From assembly GCA_964575795.1 (NCBI GenBank), contig CAZNSP010000001.1:186001-250000 (forward strand): a stretch of 64,000 bases of DNA. The letters are read 5' to 3'. The translations under genes were made by a program, and so were the position numbers. The stretch comes from Amaricoccus sp964575795. GTDB lineage: Bacteria; Pseudomonadota; Alphaproteobacteria; Rhodobacterales; Rhodobacteraceae. Under the pieces are notes generated by a model, which had not been told where the DNA came from, ran no database searches, and saw nothing but the letters and a program-made list of their open reading frames with translations. This document shows, piece after piece, positions 25,862 through 34,911 of the stretch (the stretch's first letter is position 1; the number at the start of each line of letters is the position of its first letter).

Positions 25862-26725
25862 TCAGCCCTCGCGCAGGTAGCGGCCGTTGACCCAGCCGGT
25901 GACGGTGACGCCGCCGGTCGTGCGGATCTGGCACCAGCGCGCGGAACCGCTCTGCCGGCAGCCGAGGTTCTGCACCCGCGCGCCGGGCTGCAGCGCCGCG
26001 ATCACCTGCCCCTGTGTCGAGGGTTCGGTCCGCACGTTCAGCGTGTCGCCGGCGGGCAGGCCGCTGACGACCCAGGTGTCGGGGCCGCTTGCGCCCGATC
26101 CGGCGCCGCCCGGGGGTGGACCGGCGGATTCGCGCAGGTAGCGGCCGGCGACCCAGCCGGTGACGTCCATGCCGGTCGTCGACTGGATCCGGCACCAGCG
26201 CGCCGCGCCGTTCATCCGGCAGCCGAGGTTGCGCACGACCTCGCCCTCGCTGAGCGTGGCGAGCGCGGGCGACGATGCCGAGGGATCGCGCCGCACGTTC
26301 AGCCGGTCGCCCGGCGGCAGGCCGCGCACCGCCCAGAAGTCCGGTCCGCCGTCGAGCCCGTCGCCCCCGCCTGCCGGCGGTGCGGCGCCCTGCACGAGGA
26401 AGCCCGCGCTCACATAGCCCGAATAGCGGCCGTCCGCCGTGTCCACCTGGCAGAAGCGGGCCGAGCCCCCGCCGACGCAGGCCCCGACGCGCACGCGGGT
26501 GCCGTAGCCGAGCGTGGCGACGGGAGGGAACACCACCGCGGGGCCGCTGCGCAGGTTCACCCGCGCGTTCGGGGCGATGTTGCCGATGGTGACGACATCC
26601 GGGCCGGTGACCGGCTCGGCCCGGGTCTGCGCCTGCGCGAGGGCGGTGGTGGCGAGGGCGAGTGACGCCAGCGCCGCGAGCAGGAACCGCCCGGGCCAGC
26701 CGATTGCACGCCAAGTCATTCGCAT
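25862..26725 (-). CDS. Exported protein with three bacterial SH3 repeats
   Basis: 287 residues. Signal peptide (about 1-30, FLLAALASLALATTALAQ) followed by three SH3b domains, each with an NVRxxPS or NLRSGP block and a GW/GYV-ring closing segment (about 45-110, 128-195 and 215-285). Domains two and three are near copies (LGCRMNGAARWCRIQ against LGCRQSGSARWCQIR), indicating internal duplication; paired cysteines in each suggest disulfides. Glycine/proline linkers separate repeats. Such proteins bind cell wall or other periplasmic partners. No catalytic domain is present. Convergent to valS with 10 bases between. Confidence 0.85.
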   Translation of the reverse strand: MRMTWRAIGWPGRFLLAALASLALATTALAQAQTRAEPVTGPDVVTIGNIAPNARVNLRSGPAVVFPPVATLGYGTRVRVGACVGGGSARFCQVDTADGRYSGYVSAGFLVQGAAPPAGGGDGLDGGPDFWAVRGLPPGDRLNVRRDPSASSPALATLSEGEVVRNLGCRMNGAARWCRIQSTTGMDVTGWVAGRYLRESAGPPPGGAGSGASGPDTWVVSGLPAGDTLNVRTEPSTQGQVIAALQPGARVQNLGCRQSGSARWCQIRTTGGVTVTGWVNGRYLREG

Positions 26726-26829
26726 CGCTACATCCTCTCTCAGGCGCCGCCGCGAGCCGACGATAGCACGCCCGCACGGAGATTCGCGACGGCCTTGTCG
26801 CGACAGATCGCCTCGGGCATAGAGGCCGC

Positions 26830-27939
26830 ATGACCGGACCGCGCCTCACCGACCTCGTGGAATCGCTGCCCGCCACCGTGCCCTTCGTCGGACCGGAGGC
26901 GCAGGAACGGGCGCGGGGGGCGGCGTTCGTGGCCCGGCTCGGCGCGAACGAGAGCGTGTTCGGCCCGTCGCCCCGGGCGGTCGAGGCGATGCGGCTGGCC
27001 GCGGCCGAGGTCTGGCGCTACGGCGATCCCGAGGCGCACGACCTGCGCCATGCCATCGCCGCGCACCACGGGGTCGAACCGGCCAACGTGATGATCGGCG
27101 AGGGGATCGACGGGCTGCTCGGCAACCTCGTGCGGCTCCTCGTGGCCCCGGGCACGCCGGTGGTGACCTCGCTCGGCGCCTATCCGACCTTCAACTACCA
27201 CGTGACCGGCTACGGCGGGGTGCTGCACACCGTGCCCTACCGCGACGATGCCGAGGACCCCGAGGCGCTGCTCGCGATGGTGCGGGAGACCGGCGCGCCG
27301 CTGGTCTATCTCGCCAATCCCGACAATCCGATGGGCAGCTGGCTCGACGCCGGGCGGGTGTCGGGGCTGATCCGTGCCCTGCCGCACGGCACCGTGCTCT
27401 GCCTCGACGAGGCCTATGCCGATTTCGCGCCCGAGGACGCGATCCCGCCGCTCGACACGGACGAGCCGCGGGTGATCCGGATGCGGACCTTCTCCAAGGC
27501 CTGGGGCATGGCGGGGGCGCGTGTGGGCTATGCGCTGGGCCATGCCGGGCTGATCGCCGCCTTCGACCGGGTGCGCAACCATTTCGGGGTCGGACGGATC
27601 GCGCAGGCCGGCGCGCTGGCCGCGCTGGGCGACCGAGAATGGATCGGCGTCGTGCGGACACAGGTCGAGGCGGCCCGGGATCGGATCGGCGCGATCGCGG
27701 CGGAACAGGGGCTCACGGCGCTGCCCTCGGCGACGAATTTCGTCACGATCGACTGCGGCCGGGACGGCGCCTTCGCCCGGCGGGTGCTGGCGGGGCTGGT
27801 CGCGCGCGGCATCTTCGTGCGGATGCCCTTCGTCGCCCCGCAGGACCGCTGCATCCGCGTGACGGCCGGGCGGCCGGCGGACCTCGACGCCTTCGCCGCG
27901 GCCCTGCCGGACGCCCTGGCCGAAGCCGCGGCGGGCTGA
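26830..27939 (+). CDS. PLP aminotransferase class I/II (HisC-like)
   Basis: 369-residue fold-type I aminotransferase. The nucleotide-free N-terminus ARLGANESVFGPSP (about 36-49), YGDPEAHDLRHAIA, LANPDNPMGSW (about 158-168), LDEAYADF (about 196-203) and the PLP lysine in TFSKAWGMAGARVGY (Lys at about 222) match histidinol-phosphate aminotransferase-like enzymes. It is not in a his operon, so another amino donor/acceptor pair is possible, and such HisC paralogues often act on aromatic or other 2-oxo acids. ATG 26830 begins directly at conserved sequence. Confidence 0.85.
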   Translation: MTGPRLTDLVESLPATVPFVGPEAQERARGAAFVARLGANESVFGPSPRAVEAMRLAAAEVWRYGDPEAHDLRHAIAAHHGVEPANVMIGEGIDGLLGNLVRLLVAPGTPVVTSLGAYPTFNYHVTGYGGVLHTVPYRDDAEDPEALLAMVRETGAPLVYLANPDNPMGSWLDAGRVSGLIRALPHGTVLCLDEAYADFAPEDAIPPLDTDEPRVIRMRTFSKAWGMAGARVGYALGHAGLIAAFDRVRNHFGVGRIAQAGALAALGDREWIGVVRTQVEAARDRIGAIAAEQGLTALPSATNFVTIDCGRDGAFARRVLAGLVARGIFVRMPFVAPQDRCIRVTAGRPADLDAFAAALPDALAEAAAG

Positions 27940-27946
27940 CGCGCCG

Positions 27947-28447
27947 TCAGCCGGCGGCGGCGGTCCCGGCGAGGGCTGCGCGCAGCCGGTCCTCGCGCTC
28001 GTGGTCGAGCGAGGTCTGCAGGATCCGGCCGCCGACGCCCTGAAGCCCGGCGAGCACCTTGTCGCCGGTCACCTTCTTGACCAGAACGAAGAGCACCGCC
28101 TCGCCGGGCTGGACCGCGTCGCCGGCGAGGCCCTTCATGAACTTGTCGTTCACGCCCACGTCGGTCAGCGCGCCCGCGATCGCACCCGAGGCCGCGCCGG
28201 CGGCGACGCCAATGAGCGGGTTGAGGAACAGGACGCCGACGAGCAGGCCCCAGAAGCTGCCCCCCGCCGCGCCCGCCGCGGTGGTGCTGAAGAGCTGGTT
28301 CAGCTTCACCTGGCCCTTGTCGTTCTTGGTGGCGATCACGGCATCGCCGATGTCGATCAGGTAGTCCTTCTGCATCCCGAGGATCTTCTGACGGACCTCC
28401 TCGGCCTTCTCTTCGGACGGAAACACGACTGCAATCAGATCGGCCAT
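27947..28447 (-). CDS. DUF1269 family protein
   Basis: 166 residues. MADLIAVVFPSEEKAEEVRQ opens a DUF1269 domain; a central glycine/alanine-rich stretch (about 62-95, TTAAGAAGGSFWGLLVGVLF then GVAAGAASGAIAGAL) forms glycine-zipper-type hydrophobic segments that may insert in membrane. C-terminal half is charged. The family is widespread and uncharacterised. Convergent to the HisC-like gene with 7 bases between, and not obviously in an operon. Confidence 0.85.
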   Translation of the reverse strand: MADLIAVVFPSEEKAEEVRQKILGMQKDYLIDIGDAVIATKNDKGQVKLNQLFSTTAAGAAGGSFWGLLVGVLFLNPLIGVAAGAASGAIAGALTDVGVNDKFMKGLAGDAVQPGEAVLFVLVKKVTGDKVLAGLQGVGGRILQTSLDHEREDRLRAALAGTAAAG

Positions 28448-28505
28448 TCTCGGACTCCCTCACGCGGATTGCGCAACTGCGCCGGGTCGATCCCGGCGTC
28501 TTCGC

Positions 28506-29741
28506 CTAGACCACGGCCACGCGGGGCGTCAACGATTCCGCGCTTGTGCCTGCGGCGGCGCCGTGGCCGGCGATGACCGCCGCCGCGGCGTCGAGCGCGC
28601 CGGGGCCATGGGCGATGCCGAGCGCCTTCAGCCCCGCCTCGACGGTGCCGAGCACGCCGAGCAGCATCGGCGGGTCGAAATGGCCCATGTGCCCGATCCG
28701 GAACAGGCTTTCCCCGTCCTCGTCCGGTCCGGTCAGGCCGAGGCCGAGGGTCAGGCCGGCGTGTTCCTCGCACCAGCGGCGCAGCGCCGTGGCCGCGCCG
28801 GGCGCGGTGCGGATGGTGGTGACGGCACGGCTACGCGCCGCCGGGTCGGCCATGTTGAGCGACAATGCGCCGCGGGCGCCCCAGGCCTCGACCGCCGCCC
28901 AGACCGCGCGGGCGAGCGTGTCGTGCCGGGCCCAGACCGCCTCGATCCCCTCGGCATGGATCATGTCGAGCGCGGCGCGCAGCCCATAGAGGTGATGGGT
29001 CGGGGCCGTGCCGCAGAAATGCTGGTAGTAGCCCTGCGGGCGGATGCGCGGCCGCCAGTCCCAGTACGGGCTGCGGCGCGGCACCTCGGCGAGGAGCGCC
29101 TTCGGCCCGGCGAAGACGAAGCCGAGGCCCGGCGGGGTCATCAGCCCCTTCTGGCAGGCGGCGACCATCACGTCGACGCCCCAGGCGTCCATCTCGAACC
29201 GGTCGCAGGCGAGCGAGGCGATGCAGTCGACGGCGAGAAGCGCGGGGTGGCCGGTCGCGTCCATCGCCGCCCGCAGTGCGGCGATGTCGTTCAGGGCCGA
29301 GGAGGCGGTGTCGGCCTGCACCGTCAGGACCGCGCGGATCGCGTGGCCCTTGTCCGCGGCGAGGCGTTCGGCCACAAGGGCCGGGTCGAGCGGCGCGCGG
29401 AAGCCGAAGTCCATCACCTCCGGCACGATGCCCATGGCCCGGGCCATCTCGGCCCAGCCGAGGCCGAAGCGGCCGGTGGCGATCACCAGCGCACGGTCGC
29501 CGGGGTTGAGGACGTTGGCGAGCGCCGCCTCCCAGGCGGCATGGCCGTTGCCGATGTAGGTCGCCACCTCGCCGGTGGTCCGCGCGACGCGGCGCAGGTC
29601 GGGCCAGAGGCTGGCCGTCATCTCGATCAGCTCGCCCTCGTAGATGTTCGGCGCGGCCCGGTGCATGGCGTTCAGAACCGCGTCCGGCACGATCGAGGGA
29701 CCGGGAATGGCGCGCAACGCGCGACCGCGGGCGAGGCTCAT
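28506..29741 (-). CDS. Class V aminotransferase (alanine/serine-glyoxylate type)
   Basis: 411-residue PLP enzyme. IPGPSIVPDAVLNAM opens the typical AGXT-like start; DCIASLACDRFEMDAWGVD (about 188-206) holds the PLP-binding aspartate and ACQKGLMTPPGLGFV (about 210-224) the Schiff-base lysine. Likely moves amino groups between alanine or serine and glyoxylate or pyruvate. Annotated relatives include 2-aminoethylphosphonate-pyruvate and serine-glyoxylate aminotransferases, so the exact substrate is open. Adenine-rich gap before the divergent ABC transporter gene may hold promoters for both. Confidence 0.87.
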   Translation of the reverse strand: MSLARGRALRAIPGPSIVPDAVLNAMHRAAPNIYEGELIEMTASLWPDLRRVARTTGEVATYIGNGHAAWEAALANVLNPGDRALVIATGRFGLGWAEMARAMGIVPEVMDFGFRAPLDPALVAERLAADKGHAIRAVLTVQADTASSALNDIAALRAAMDATGHPALLAVDCIASLACDRFEMDAWGVDVMVAACQKGLMTPPGLGFVFAGPKALLAEVPRRSPYWDWRPRIRPQGYYQHFCGTAPTHHLYGLRAALDMIHAEGIEAVWARHDTLARAVWAAVEAWGARGALSLNMADPAARSRAVTTIRTAPGAATALRRWCEEHAGLTLGLGLTGPDEDGESLFRIGHMGHFDPPMLLGVLGTVEAGLKALGIAHGPGALDAAAAVIAGHGAAAGTSAESLTPRVAVV

Positions 29742-29894
29742 GGGTGCTCTCCGGACTGTGGGACTGGCGGCACACTAGCGGCTTTTTCGGCAGGGGGAAG
29801 GCCGCGCGTCGCGCATTTCGCGGTTTCTCGCCTACCTTAGGGCGTGATAACCCGCCACTGATCCGCCACGGGGCCGTCCGGCCCGGAAAGCCGC

Positions 29895-31658
29895 ATGACC
29901 AAGCCCAGGATGTCCGTCGCCGACTCGCTCGGCATCAACGCCTACCGGCGCCTCTACCGCGACTACGTCTCGCGCTACCGCGGGCTGATCCTCTTGTCGT
30001 TCGGGGCGATGCTGATCGTCTCGGGCGCCTCGGCGGCCTATGCCAAGCTGATGCAGGCGGTGATCGGGGCCTTCGAGCGGGGCGACACCTCGGTGATCTG
30101 GTGGGGTCCGGTCGTGGTCATCGCGCTGACCGTCGTCACCGGCCTGAGCGACTATTTCAAGCAGACGACGCTGAACCGGGCGATCACCCAGACCGAGGGT
30201 GACATGCAGAAGGCGATGTTCGACACCCTGGTCACGGCCGATCTGGCGCGGCTTCAGACCGAGGCGCCGGCGGGCCTCGCCGCGCGGTTCTCCTACGATA
30301 TCGGGAACATCTCGCGCGCGGTGAAGTCGATCCTCGGCACGCTGTCATCGGTGCTGACGATCATCGTGACCTTCGCGGTGATGCTGACGATCGACTGGCC
30401 GCTGACACTCGGCATGATCGTGATCTTCGCGCTGGCGCTCGCGCCGGTGAACGTGATCGGGCGCAAGCTGAAGAACCTGTCCAAGCGGACCCAGCGCGAG
30501 GTCTCGGCCATGTCGGCCGAGGTGGTCGAAGGCCTGTCGGGCATCCGCATGGCGCGGACCTACCAGCTAGAGGGGCCGCTCTCGGCGCAGGCGGGCGAGA
30601 TCTTCGACCGGCTGGTCGGGCTGAAGCAGCGGCAGAACCGCTGGACGGCGCGGGTCTCGCCGCTGATGGAGATCCTGACCGGGCTCGCCGTCGCGGTGCT
30701 GCTCCTCGTGGTGGGCATCCGGATGTCGGCGGGCACGATCACGCTGGCCGAGTTCACCGGCCTCCTGACCGGGCTCGGCGTCGCCACGGGTCCCGCGCGC
30801 CGGCTCGGCGGCATGTTCGGCACGACCCAGATGGGCGCGGCGGCGCTGGAGCGGGTGTTCCTGATGCTCGACACACGGAACACGATCACCGACGGGCCGG
30901 AGACGCTCGGCCGGGTGGAGGGCCATATCCGCTTCGAGACCGTCGGCTTCGCCTATGCCAACGGTCATGTGGCGCTGCGCGACTTCGACCTCGGGATCCA
31001 GGCCGGCACCCGGACCGCCTTCGTGGGCCGTTCGGGCGCCGGCAAGTCGACGGTCTTCAACCTCCTGCCCCGGCTCTACGATCCGGTCTCGGGGCGCATC
31101 CTGATCGACGGGCAGGACATCCGCTCGGTGACGCTTGCGAGCCTGCGGGCGAATATCGCGGTCGTGAGCCAGGATTCGGTGCTGCTGACCGGCACGGTCG
31201 CGGAGAACATCGGCTTCGGCCGGCCGGGCGCGAGCCGGGCGGAGATCGAGACGGCGGCCCGCGACGCCGCCGCCGACGAGTTCATCCTGGCGCTGCCGCG
31301 CGGCTACGACACGCAGGTCGTCCCCACCGCCGGCCAGTTCTCGGGCGGCGAGCGGCAGCGGCTGTCGATCGCGCGGGCGATCCTGCGGGACGCGCCGATC
31401 CTCCTGCTCGACGAGCCGACCTCGGCGCTCGACGCCCATTCCGAGGCGCAGATCCGCACGGCGCTCGACCGGCTGTCGCACGGGCGCACGACGCTGATCA
31501 TCGCGCACCGGCTGGCGACGATCCTCGATGCGGACACGATCGTGGTGATGGACCAGGGCCGGATCGTCGAGAAGGGCAGCCATGCGGAGCTGCTCGCGCT
31601 CGGCGGGCTCTATGCCGACCTCTTCCACCTGCAGTTCGCCGGGCAGAACCAGGACTGA
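29895..31658 (+). CDS. ABC exporter, fused permease and ATPase
   Basis: 587-residue half-transporter of the MsbA/multidrug type. Six membrane helices (about 30-320) precede the nucleotide-binding domain with Walker A VGRSGAGKSTVF (about 376-387), signature FSGGERQRLS (about 481-490), Walker B ILLLDEPTSALD (about 502-513) and the H-loop IIAHRLATI. Would act as a homodimer exporting lipids or drugs. The start at 29895 is preceded by GGAAAG. The ygfZ start lies 65 bases downstream on the same strand. Confidence 0.92.
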   Translation: MTKPRMSVADSLGINAYRRLYRDYVSRYRGLILLSFGAMLIVSGASAAYAKLMQAVIGAFERGDTSVIWWGPVVVIALTVVTGLSDYFKQTTLNRAITQTEGDMQKAMFDTLVTADLARLQTEAPAGLAARFSYDIGNISRAVKSILGTLSSVLTIIVTFAVMLTIDWPLTLGMIVIFALALAPVNVIGRKLKNLSKRTQREVSAMSAEVVEGLSGIRMARTYQLEGPLSAQAGEIFDRLVGLKQRQNRWTARVSPLMEILTGLAVAVLLLVVGIRMSAGTITLAEFTGLLTGLGVATGPARRLGGMFGTTQMGAAALERVFLMLDTRNTITDGPETLGRVEGHIRFETVGFAYANGHVALRDFDLGIQAGTRTAFVGRSGAGKSTVFNLLPRLYDPVSGRILIDGQDIRSVTLASLRANIAVVSQDSVLLTGTVAENIGFGRPGASRAEIETAARDAAADEFILALPRGYDTQVVPTAGQFSGGERQRLSIARAILRDAPILLLDEPTSALDAHSEAQIRTALDRLSHGRTTLIIAHRLATILDADTIVVMDQGRIVEKGSHAELLALGGLYADLFHLQFAGQNQD

Positions 31659-31723
31659 GGGGTTTGCGCCGGTCCGGCCGGGACCTATCTTTTGGCCGGA
31701 CGTGCGTGCAGCGGGAGGCGAAG

Positions 31724-32524
31724 GTGGCGAGAGGCTTCGAGGCGAAGGACCGGACGGTGCTGCGGGTCGGCGGCCCGGAGGCCCGGGAATTCCTGCAGGG
31801 CCTCGTCAGCAACGACATCCGCGGGATCGACCGGGGGGCGGTCTATGCGGCGATGCTGACGCCGCAGGGCAAGTATCTCTTCGATTTCATCTGTGTGGCC
31901 GACGGGGACGATGTGCTTCTCGACGTGGCGGAGGCGCGTGCCGCGGCGCTTGCGCAGCGCCTTTCGATGTACCGGCTGCGGGCGAAGGTGACGATCGCGG
32001 AGACCGGGCTTCGCGTCGCCGTGCTGGTGGACGGGCCCGCGCCCGAGGGGATGCGCGCGGCGGCCGATCCGCGCGACGCGCGGCTGGGCATGCGGGTCTA
32101 TGCCGCCGATCCGGCGACGGCACTCGCCGGGGCCGCGCCGATGGACCCCGCCGAGTGGCACGCGCTGCGCGTGGCGCTGGCGGTGCCGGAGACCGGGGTC
32201 GAGCTGATACCGGACGAGACATACATCCTCGAGGCCGGCTTCGAGCGGCTCCACGGCGTCGATTTCCGCAAGGGCTGCTACGTCGGGCAGGAGGTCACGG
32301 CGCGGATGAAGCACAAGACCGAGCTGCGCAAGGGGCTGGTGCAGGTCCGCGTCGAGGGCGAGGCTCCGCCGCCGGGCACCGAGATCACCGCGGAGGGCCG
32401 CAGCGCCGGCACGCTCTATTCCACCGCCGGCGGGATCGGCCTCGCCCATCTGCGCTTCGACCGGGCGCAGGGGGCGCTGACGGCCGGGGCGGCGCGGATC
32501 AGCCTTCCCGAAGCAGCTTCGTGA
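31724..32524 (+). CDS. ygfZ: Folate-binding YgfZ family protein
   Basis: 266-residue GcvT-like protein that supports repair or assembly of iron-sulfur clusters with tetrahydrofolate. The YgfZ signature KGCYVGQEVTARMKH (about 186-200) with the conserved cysteine is intact. GTG at 31724 is chosen because GGGAGG lies 6 bases upstream and homology starts at once (FEAKDRTVLRVGG); the upstream ATG would add about 20 unrelated residues. The last 26 bases overlap the convergent phosphatase gene. Confidence 0.92.
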   Translation: MARGFEAKDRTVLRVGGPEAREFLQGLVSNDIRGIDRGAVYAAMLTPQGKYLFDFICVADGDDVLLDVAEARAAALAQRLSMYRLRAKVTIAETGLRVAVLVDGPAPEGMRAAADPRDARLGMRVYAADPATALAGAAPMDPAEWHALRVALAVPETGVELIPDETYILEAGFERLHGVDFRKGCYVGQEVTARMKHKTELRKGLVQVRVEGEAPPPGTEITAEGRSAGTLYSTAGGIGLAHLRFDRAQGALTAGAARISLPEAAS

Positions 32525-33290
32525 AGGCCTCGAACACCTCGGCATTCGCCGCGACGATGTCGCCGTCCACCATCAGGTCCTGCCCCTCGTAAAGCGGGCC
32601 GGTCATGCCGCCCGCCTCGCGCACCAGAAGCACGCCCGCGGCGATGTCCCAGGCGTTCAGCCGGCGTTCCCAGAACCCGTCGAGCCGCCCCGCCGCCACA
32701 TAGGCGAGGTCGAGCGCGGCCGAGCCCATGCGCCGCACCCCGGCGCAGCGCGGCATCAGCTTCGTCAGGTCCTTCAGCGTCGCCGGCAGGGTGTCGCGGC
32801 CGCCGAAGGGAATGCCGGTGCCGAACAGCATCTCGATCATGTCGCGCCGGCCCGAGACCCGCAGCCGGCGGTCGTTGAGATAGGCGCCCGAGCCCTTCTC
32901 GGCGACGAACATCTCGTCCTTGGCCGGGTCGTAGATCACCGCCGCGACGATCTCGCCCTTGTGCTCGAGCGCGATCGAGACCGCCCAGTGCGGCACGCCG
33001 TGCAGGAAGTTCGTGGTGCCGTCGAGCGGGTCGACGATCCAGCGGCGGGTCGGGTCGGTGCCCTTGACCTCGGCGCTTTCCTCGCCGAGCCAGCCGTAGT
33101 TCGGCCGGGCCTCGCTCAGCTCGGCCCGGATCAGCTGCTCGGCCTTGATGTCGGCCTTGCTGACGAAGTCGCCGGGGCCCTTGGAGGAGACCTGCAGGTT
33201 CTCCACCTCGCCGAAGTCGCGCACGAGGCTTCGCCCGGCCTTGCGGGCGGCCTTGATCATCACGTTCACGTTCGCCGAGGCCTGCGTCAT
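32499..33290 (-). CDS. Inositol-1-monophosphatase (SuhB-like)
   Basis: 263-residue Mg2+-dependent phosphatase. Conserved blocks are WLGEESAEVKG (about 66-76, metal Glu), WIVDPLDGTTNFLHG (about 83-97) and NAWDIAAGVLLVREAGG (about 210-226). It is the SuhB-like paralogue, distinct from the HisN-like enzyme at 13.2-14 kb. Start 33290 (MTQASANVNVM) is the conserved N-terminus; an ATG at 33347 adds 19 residues without conservation. Possibly also a ribosome-assembly/Nus factor, as shown for E. coli SuhB. Confidence 0.92.
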   Translation of the reverse strand: MTQASANVNVMIKAARKAGRSLVRDFGEVENLQVSSKGPGDFVSKADIKAEQLIRAELSEARPNYGWLGEESAEVKGTDPTRRWIVDPLDGTTNFLHGVPHWAVSIALEHKGEIVAAVIYDPAKDEMFVAEKGSGAYLNDRRLRVSGRRDMIEMLFGTGIPFGGRDTLPATLKDLTKLMPRCAGVRRMGSAALDLAYVAAGRLDGFWERRLNAWDIAAGVLLVREAGGMTGPLYEGQDLMVDGDIVAANAEVFEAFTKLLREG

Positions 33291-33364
33291 CGTCCTGTCC
33301 CTGATTGCCAGCCGCGAGGCTATACCGGCGGCTCGCGGCAGGGCCAAGGGGCAATCCGGCGGGC

Positions 33365-33622
33365 TCAGTTGCCCATCAGCTCGTAGATCGTGGAAAGCGA
33401 GGGAAATTCGGAGCGGTCGATCACGCCGTCGCGGTTGCGGTCGGCGCGCCTGAAATGCGGGTGGGTCAGTCCGAAGAAGGCCACACGCGCCTCGTCCCAG
33501 GTCACGATCCCGTCCCGGTTGCGGTCGGCCTGGCTCCAGGGAACCGCATGCGCGGCCCCGGCGACCGAGACGAGCGCGGCACCGAGGGCGAGGCTGAAGA
33601 TGGTCCGGGCGACGCGGTTCAT
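33365..33622 (-). CDS. Small exported EF-hand protein (copy 2)
   Basis: 85 residues. Signal peptide (about 1-26, TIFSLALGAALVSVAGAAHA) then two EF-hand loops: DRNRDGIVTWDE (about 33-44) and DRNRDGVIDRSE (about 61-72), each with the canonical Ca2+-ligand spacing D-x-[DN]-x-[DN]-G and terminal Glu. About half identical to the copy encoded immediately upstream, showing tandem duplication. Its ATG overlaps that gene's stop by 4 bases (ATGA), so both are translated together. Presumably a periplasmic Ca2+ binder; role unknown. Confidence 0.85.
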   Translation of the reverse strand: MNRVARTIFSLALGAALVSVAGAAHAVPWSQADRNRDGIVTWDEARVAFFGLTHPHFRRADRNRDGVIDRSEFPSLSTIYELMGN

Positions 33623-33876
33623 CGGCGCATCATCTCCCAGATGCCCTGCAGACCGGGGAACTCGCCCTGGTCGATCACGCCGTCGCCGTTGACATCGGCG
33701 GCGTTGAAATGCGGCCGCGCGAGCCCCTGCAAGGCAACCCGCGCCTCGTCCCAGCTGACGACGCCGTCGTTGTTCCGGTCGGCCAGGTTGAACGAGACGG
33801 CACCGGCCTCGGGTGTCGCGGCGAGGTAGAGGACGGCGCCTCCCAGGGCGGCCGGAAGGAGGGAGAACGGTTTCAT
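33619..33876 (-). CDS. Small exported EF-hand protein (copy 1)
   Basis: 85 residues, same length as the downstream copy. Signal peptide (about 1-26, LLPAALGGAVLYLAATPEAGA) followed by EF-hand loops DRNNDGVVSWDE (about 33-44) and DVNGDGVIDQGE (about 61-72). The shared RPHFNAAD/HPHFRRAD linkers and FPGL/FPSL tails show common descent with copy 2. Starts within a 4-base overlap (ATGA) with the exonuclease-family gene upstream, making a three-gene translationally coupled unit. Confidence 0.85.
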   Translation of the reverse strand: MKPFSLLPAALGGAVLYLAATPEAGAVSFNLADRNNDGVVSWDEARVALQGLARPHFNAADVNGDGVIDQGEFPGLQGIWEMMRR

Positions 33877-34742
33877 GACCGCCTTGGCCGGCGCAGGATC
33901 GCGCGGCCCCTTTCGCGGAGTTGCGGCACCACGCTCCCGTTGCGGCCGTGCTGCCGCGCCATCGGTTCTTCCGGTTCGGCGGCGGCGGCCTTCGTGCCGT
34001 CGAGCCGCACCTTCGCCTTGATCGGCAGATGGTCCGAGGCCTGCCGGGCGAGCGGCGTGTCGTGGCGTTCCACGCGATCGAGGATGTGATGCGGACGCGC
34101 GAGGATCCGGTCGAGGGCGAGCACCGGGAAATAGGAGGGAAAGCTCGGGACACCGCGGTTCACCGGCCCGAAGCCCGGCGCGAAGAGGCCGAGGGCCGAG
34201 CGTCCCTGAACGCGCCATTCGTTCATGTCGCCCATCAGGATCGTCGGCCGGTCCGCCGCCTGGCCGGCGTGGAGCAGCAGCGCCTCGACCTGGAGCAGGC
34301 GCGACTGCCGCAGGAGCCCCAGATGCGCCCCCACGACCCGCACGGGCTGGCCGTTCATTTCCAGATCCGCCACTACCGCCCCGCGCGGCTCGAGACCCGG
34401 GAGCCGGATCTGGTGGACGTGGCTCGCGAGCGCGCTGCGCACCAGCACCACGTTGCCGTGCCAGCCGTGGCCGTTCCGCCGCGTCGCCATCGGCACCGGT
34501 TCGAGTCCGGTGTCGCGGGCGATCGCCTTCATGTCGAGCAGCCCTTCCCGGTCGCCGAAGCGCCTGTCGGCCTCCTGCAGCGCGATCACGTCGGCGTCGA
34601 TCTCGGCGATCACCTCGGCCACGCGCTCGCGATCGAATCGGCCGTCGGTGCCGACGCACTTGTGGATGTTGTAGGAGGCAAAGGTCAGCGGTTCCGCAGC
34701 GCCGGCGGTCGAAGACTTTCCTTCTGGCTCCCCTTCGGTCAT
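33873..34742 (-). CDS. Endonuclease/exonuclease/phosphatase family protein
   Basis: 289-residue metal-dependent EEP-fold hydrolase. SYNIHKCVGTDGRFD (about 22-36), the catalytic glutamate in ALQEADRRFG (about 52-61), MGDMNEW (about 170-176, Asp-x-Asn) and SDHLPIKAKV near 232 (catalytic His of the SDH motif) are all present. Could act on DNA, phosphoinositides or sphingomyelin-like lipids. Start 34742 is the first ATG before conserved sequence. It heads an operon with two EF-hand genes via ATGA overlaps; Ca2+ binding in the same transcript as an EEP enzyme may be meaningful. Confidence 0.87.
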   Translation of the reverse strand: MTEGEPEGKSSTAGAAEPLTFASYNIHKCVGTDGRFDRERVAEVIAEIDADVIALQEADRRFGDREGLLDMKAIARDTGLEPVPMATRRNGHGWHGNVVLVRSALASHVHQIRLPGLEPRGAVVADLEMNGQPVRVVGAHLGLLRQSRLLQVEALLLHAGQAADRPTILMGDMNEWRVQGRSALGLFAPGFGPVNRGVPSFPSYFPVLALDRILARPHHILDRVERHDTPLARQASDHLPIKAKVRLDGTKAAAAEPEEPMARQHGRNGSVVPQLRERGRAILRRPRRS

Positions 34743-34911
34743 CGACCGCGACGACTCCCTCTCCGGCCGGGGACCGCCCCGCCCGCCTACCTGAGGAGGT
34801 AGTGCCAAGGCGGGCGGTTGTGAAGGGCGGGCCCGGCACACACATTGATTTGCGTCAAAACCCGGGCCCGCAGGTTCTGCTACCACGGGCCAACCAGCGC
34901 AGGGGAGCACG

